From positions 813,677 through 877,676 of the forward strand of contig MNCI01009412.1 of NCBI GenBank assembly GCA_015680685.1: a stretch of 64,000 nucleotides of DNA, read 5' to 3'. The stretch comes from Gnetum montanum (lineage: Eukaryota > Streptophyta > Gnetopsida > Gnetales > Gnetaceae). This document shows positions 58,560-64,000 of the stretch, piece by piece. Position numbers and translations under genes: made by a program. The notes under the pieces were generated by a model that ran no database searches, had not been told where the DNA came from, and worked only from the letters and a program-made list of their open reading frames with translations. How positions within the stretch are numbered: position 1 is the first letter of the stretch; each line of letters begins with the position of its first letter.

Positions 58560-61500
58560 TTTTGGCCATTGTTTTAGGTTTTTTCATGCTTTTCCAATCT
58601 CATCATTGTCAATCTTGATCATGGGTTTTGTGAAAATTTGGTTTAAGGTTAGAAATATTACCATTTTTATTATTAATGTTGGCTCTAGGTTGATTGTTAA
58701 GGGTTTCATCTTCAAAATCCACCTCCAAATACCATTAAATATTAACATTATTAATAGATGGTAGAGACATGTTGTCTATGAAAATCATAATTTCACCATC
58801 CTCATATGGTAAATAAATCTCATAGTATATGAGAGACAAAATTTCTTAATGATTGGCTAACATTTACCTTCTTAGGATCAAGTTAAAACCCAGTGTCTCA
58901 TCAACCTTTGGGAAGTTGACGAACGTGGGAAACTATAACCTAGATAAAAAGTTTAAGGATATAAAACCTTGAATAGCTACCCACAACTCATTGAATGACT
59001 TGAACATAGAGGTAGACATTTCATGTATGTTTTCAATTAGGCTTAGTTTCTCAACAATGGTAAATAGTATCATGTTGGTTTCCATCTCATCATCCACATG
59101 AACAAGATGAATCTTATACTTGTCAATACGTATAGTAATAAGGAGAGGAGCACATAGCCCTTATCCATTTTATGGATCAATATTCATTTAATTATCACAA
59201 AAGATTAATGTGGATTGATGCTCAATGACAGAGTGAACGAATTTTTTATTAAAAATCATGTCGTCACTTAGGGAAATAGAGGTTAACATTTGAACTAATG
59301 TGTCTCTATGAACAAGAGAATTCATGAATAGGTTGTATAAGTTCAATTATGTATTATTTTATTCTAGGGAGCATGTGACTTGTTCAATTATTAGAGGAAA
59401 TTCTCTTCCTTAGCATGTAATTTTTCATCCATGTCAGTCTTAATTTTCTTCTTTCTTCCTAGAGTTTTCAGCTCATGTTTGAACATGTATGGATCGAGCC
59501 CTTGCTCATACCTAGTTAATGATTCACTCTTGGTTGATTGGTTGACGTAGTATGTGTAATGGACTTCACACGTATGGCCACAAGCTCCTATGAATCAACT
59601 TTCTTCTAAGCCTTTTATTTGTTGGCTACCTTCAATACGCTTATTCATTAGTTTGACAATAGGTTGTTTTCATCATCATTGCAATGGTGATTTATTGTTA
59701 CTTAGTGATGACATTGTTGAGGTATTGAGCACAATAGAGAAGCATTGTTCATAGGTTCTTGTAATCCATTTTATGGATGGTAGAGGTACTCTAATAACAA
59801 ATGGTTTTCTAGCTTTTGAGGGATTGATAATGCATTATGTGGATCATGATGTTATTTCCACTTAATATGAAACACATATGAAAAAGGGCTCTTTAGGAAC
59901 CACATGTAGTGGTACTCATATGACAAAGGAAATGTAAGAATATGTTTTAACACTAAGGTGGTACCTTGATGATAAATGGTTCTTTAGGAGAATAAGACCA
60001 ATTATCTATTGTGAATGAGACTATGATGTAAGCATCATTGTTCACATTGGATGCATCTAGAACCAATTCTACATTATCAATCATTTTTTGGTGGTCATCG
60101 TTTAAGGCCAAACAAAAACTAGTATCATGGCAAGAAAATTGGTGATAGTGGCAAAATCAATCAAGCTTGAAGTACCTTAATAATTTTGGCTTATCCATGA
60201 TTACCATTTTTGGAGTTCTAGATATCTCACAAAGAGGATCATGTCTCTTAGAAGCTTCCTTGTATAGTTTCTTATCTTGAATACAGTTATCTTTAAGTAA
60301 GTATTCTATGAGCTCAAATAGTTTCATGAGAAACTTAGCATACATAGACCTCTCTTTGTGCTCAAAGTTTGGCTTTGGTTGATTAGAAGTATATGATGTA
60401 GATGATTGCAAGGGGTCAAAAGATGTGTTTCATGATAGAGACTTTCACCATTTTTTTGTTTTACATCTTTTGTTACTATGGCCATAATTTCTTATCCTAG
60501 CTTATTCTTCTCTGTTTACCTCTTCATATGTTTGTTTCTGTAGGCCACATAGGCTAGATCATTAATAGCTTCAACAACCTCTTCAATGTTTTTAATTTAT
60601 AGAAAGGCTTGGATCATGGATTGGGATTCTAAGTAGTACCATTTTGACCTAGTGAAGTCATTGATGGCTCCCTAAAGATGGCTAGCAAGTGGATTTTAGA
60701 GATGGACTCTAAAATCTCATTAAGTATTAGATTCCATGTCTAAATAAACCTTTGCACTAGCTTAAGTATCCCTACCTCACTTTCATGAGTTGATTTCAAT
60801 TTATATTAGTCTTTAGGTTGTATTTGAAATGGTTAAAAAATTGGACTATCAAGTCATCAAGAGAGGAGATAGAACCTCTTAGTAAGATTTGGTACCAATC
60901 AAGAGCTTTTTTTAATAAGGACATATGAAAGATATGAAGCACATTGTATGGCCAAACTTGTAGCAAGAGGCATTTAAAGTAGAAAGCTATACGGTAAGCA
61001 CTAGGATCACCTTTACCATTGTATTTGGTAAAATGAGGAATTGGGATGTCTATAGGAAGGGTTATCTATGGGATAATAGAACTAATAAAATCATCTTGGT
61101 AAAAATCCATGATTTTTACCATTTGACTAGTGTTGGCCTTAAGCTTTATCAGCTTCTTAGTAAGACTTTGAATTAGTTGGAAGGCTTGATCTAGGCCTTG
61201 GGTTGTTCCCATAGGTTCTTCTAGTTTTACATTTGGTTTGATAGAAGGTTGAGAAATTTGAGATTGTGCAAGGGATAATGACAAGGATTGGAAAGGTCTT
61301 ATGGCTACTAATACAAGAGGTTGAACAAGAAGAATAACATTTGAATAGGAACTTATGGAATTAAGTGGACAAAGGGATACTAGGAATTTTATGAGACATG
61401 AAGTCCTATAGAAGGACTAGATAAGATGATGAAAGAAGATGGCATGGAAAAGTCCATCGGTGATAGTCATATGAGATGAGGCTAGGTGGCAAAAGGCATT

Positions 61501-62400
61501 AATGTGATAGGGAGGTAGATTGGAAAACTGGTTGAGAGCCTTGGCCCAGAAAGGTTGTGAACATTATTTGACTTATTACTACCATAAAATACAATGGGTT
61601 ATTTATGATTAAGTTAAGGATGGACTATTGTAAGGGTTCATTTAAATAAGCATCATTGTTTTAGTAACCTTTCAATTCATCTTGATCCTCTTGATCCTAT
61701 TAAGAACTAGCTCATTTGCTTATTACAACCTCATCATTGACATCCACTACTTTGGCTAGCATGTTGACATAGGCTCCTAGGAGCTTAATATTATCATATA
61801 AAGAAGGGATACATTCCTTCATGTTCTTATGAATGATTTCATACTCACACTTGGAATCTAACTTCTTACATGGGATACATATGCTATCCTAGAGTTTTGC
61901 ACAAGTAAAGTTATAGTATTCTTTAATGATGTTAGCATGTGTAGGATTGCATCCTAGATGTCTAAGGGAATACCTACACTCCATTATCTCTAGGTCCTTT
62001 AGATCATAGATGCAAGCAAAATCTTGGTTTGTCTACATCATAACAATGTTGTATGATAGAATGGTTAATGAAAAAAGGCATAAATTGTATGGGACCAAGT
62101 GATTAGGCAAGCATGGCAAAGGTTTTCAACATATTCAATAAGCTATAGCTTGTAGCTTATAGCTTTGTTGAGGTGTAGCATATAACAGCTTATAAGAGAT
62201 GTAGCATATAAAACAAGCTTGCAGTTGTAAGAGGTGTAGAATATAAGACAACCTTATAGCTTGTAAGAGGTGTAGTGTATAAGACCTTGTAGTATATTTA
62301 ACAAGCTTGTTTAAGCTTAGATTGTGGAAAATGTAGTGTAAATGAACTATAGAATATTTATGAAATGAAGCAAACACATAAGTGTAGAAACATAGAAAAT
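58560..62400 (-). pseudogene. gag-pro: gag-pro of Tat element E (decayed)
   Basis: Minus-strand blocks match C in order: a stretch ending KIMDFYQDDFISSIIP (61066-61284, C: KVVDFYNDDPISS), the capsid region (about 61000-60560), NFEHKERSMYAKF and FELIEYLLKD (60157-60411), and protease at about 59100-58760 with IHLVHVDD followed by EMETN where others have GAATN, then YLPYEDGEIMIF-like. Start and end are approximate. Many stops. The protease active-site Gly-Ala is lost. Confidence 0.8.
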
Positions 62401-62801
62401 AAAATGAAGTGCAATTGCTATAATAATTTTTTCAACTGTAGACAAGGTCAATAGATTGTAGCATATTTATCCTAATGTGTTTGAGAAATGTTGGGAAAAG
62501 ATCAGACAAGACTTTAAAGTATATGAGAAAAAATTATAAAATGCAAATGTAGAAAAATAAGAGCAAACATGTAAAACTATAAATGCAAGAAATAGAAAAA
62601 ACACTATTCACTATGATTGTAAAAACAAGAAATTTTTTGTCTTTTTTGTGCATTTGTAATAAGGAAAATTAACTTTAGTATAAGAATGTTGGGGTTGTAG
62701 GAAATAAAAAAAATTTTAATTATGTCAAATACTCTAATATGCAATGCTATAAAAAATTAGTGATCATTTGCAGATGGGTTTGGATGAAGAATTTAAGTAG
62801 A

Positions 62802-62820
62802 GGCTCTCCTTCTAGCATTA
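62802..62820 (-). other. Degraded primer-binding site of element E
   Basis: Reverse strand reads TAATGCTAGAAGGAGAGCC, matching the A/B/C block with several changes, including the TGG start. Confidence 0.65.
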
Positions 62821-62826
62821 GAAATC

Positions 62827-63890
62827 TATAATTATGAAAAAAGTGATGTTATAAAACCAAAATAATCCATGCAAAACAATTTTAATCCTATATCCACAAG
62901 CCTCAGAAGGACTTGGATCATCTTACATGGTCTTTTTTATCACCTAAGAACCTAGAAAATATTTTACCAAATGAAGTAAACAAAAATGGACTGTAACATA
63001 TGGAACAATGATTTAATGTTAAACCAAGAATAGAGAGAGGGGGAACAATGTAGCCAAAAAAGATACAAACTTTATATTAAATGTTATAAAAAAAATTGTG
63101 TAAATTAGAGGTTTAGAGAGTACAAATCATTGGCATTAAAAGCCTACTAACATAAATAATTTAGAGATCTCTCTGTAATTATCACTTAAAATCTAGTGGA
63201 GGTAGGTATCGTATGTTTTCCAACTAAATCTACAATTATCTATCCTTATTGATTTTCTTCAAAATGAATGCTAGTATATATTCTCTCTTCTCTAAGAATT
63301 CAATAATAGGAAAGGCTATAAAAGCCTATAAGAATTTGTAACAACGCTATGCTAATTTACCAAAACTAATCTTCTCTTCATGGAAAATTTTCTTCCATGT
63401 GTGTCAAAAAGATCTACAAAAAGGTCCAGAAAATGATGTTGAATTTGACTTAAATAGGCCTTGAATTTTCTACTTTGATGTTGGTTACATTTTTCACATG
63501 CTTTTTGAAAAATCACATAGAATTTTTGGATCATTTTTATTGCCCAAAACTACAACCTATGGGCCACCAACATTTTTTTAACTTTTTTCCCTACACATGG
63601 AAACATTTTTAATATTTTAGCTCAAATATAGTGGAATAATGAGAGTCATAGCTTGTGTGACTATGTGGGTAATGAATTTCATTTTACAAGTTAAAAATGG
63701 TCAAGAATTGTGCTAAAACAAGCCCATAAGGTAACATTTTTGAAGGGAAATCAAATCATTTATATCTACTCTTGAATCTAATCAAATTACATGACACGAA
63801 TTTGGTTACTAGGCTTCATTGTTTACAACATAAATTTTCCTTGAGGTGTTTTACTACATAAATAAGATAAGATCTAGTCACCTTCTTTTC
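62827..63890 (-). mobile_element. 5' LTR of element E (right end not resolved)
   Basis: Lies directly beyond the PBS, as an LTR must. No clear TATA box or TGAAACACC start was found before the change in composition near 63890, so only the left edge is supported. Confidence 0.45.
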
Positions 63891-64000
63891 TAATTCTGAT
63901 TTGGGCCTCCCTGCTGTTGGCGACCGTTTGGGATGTGACCGCCAACGAGTGTCCTCGAATAGGATTTAGGTGCCTGCTGGTCTCTGGCAACACCAAGGCC
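63891..64000. other. GC-richer sequence at the window edge
   Basis: A sudden change of composition. GTTGGCG (about 63917) and CGCCAAC (about 63941) form a 7-bp inverted repeat around a short loop. It could be the start of another element (TGTTGGCGACC). Too short to assign. Confidence 0.3.

Overview
The window is plant nuclear heterochromatin made almost entirely of nested LTR retrotransposons. No rRNA, tRNA, CRISPR array or convincing single-copy host gene was recognised. Evidence for a plant: Ty3/gypsy elements of the Tat (Ogre/Grande-like) type with a second, archaeal-like RNase H, a Ty1/copia fragment, plant TATA boxes (TATAAATA), GT-AG introns and heavy CpG decay in older copies. The species cannot be named from the sequence; the nesting suggests a large genome.

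Layout: four Tat elements sit inside one another. D (plus strand, right half only, 40776-51191) was entered by A (minus strand; gag-pro at 1-2783, 5' LTR split into 3254-3324 and 39096-40775). A's LTR was entered by B (plus, 3325-39095). B's RNase H was entered by C (plus, 17128-33944), which has two LTRs, PBS, PPT and an exact TTAGT target duplication. A reverse-oriented LTR fragment also lies in B (11958-13100). To the right are a minus-strand Ty1/copia fragment (51930-53445), a minus-strand transposon-type ORF region (54480-55980) and a fifth Tat element E (minus; gag-pro about 58560-62400, LTR from 62827).

Element plan, read best in C: 5' LTR - PBS - gag-pro (18644-22791) - array of TTAAACT-type repeats - an antisense gene (27290 down to 23197) - its own TATA box (27517-27523) - another TTAAACT array - conserved splice acceptor (27876-27877) - pol (27878-31384: RT, Ty3 RNase H, aRNH, integrase) - third array - PPT - 3' LTR. 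The plan recurs in B and partly in D.

The most striking item is the antisense gene. In C it reads as eight exons whose GT-AG borders and codon phases join into one frame of about 960 codons, broken only by five C-to-T-type stops and one indel at an ambiguous base. Exon 2 looks like an FCP1/NIF-type HAD phosphatase domain in which the catalytic DxD is replaced (E-x-V), and B has the same replacement. The first exon, its phase-2 donor and an upstream TATA box are recognisable in C and D, and a homologous first exon and TATA box in B. The antisense promoter region carries the same family-specific short motif as the element's own LTRs (GCGTATACGC in C). Extra and antisense ORFs are known in Tat elements; a spliced antisense gene placed between protease and RT, inside what looks like a giant pol intron, is to my knowledge unusual.
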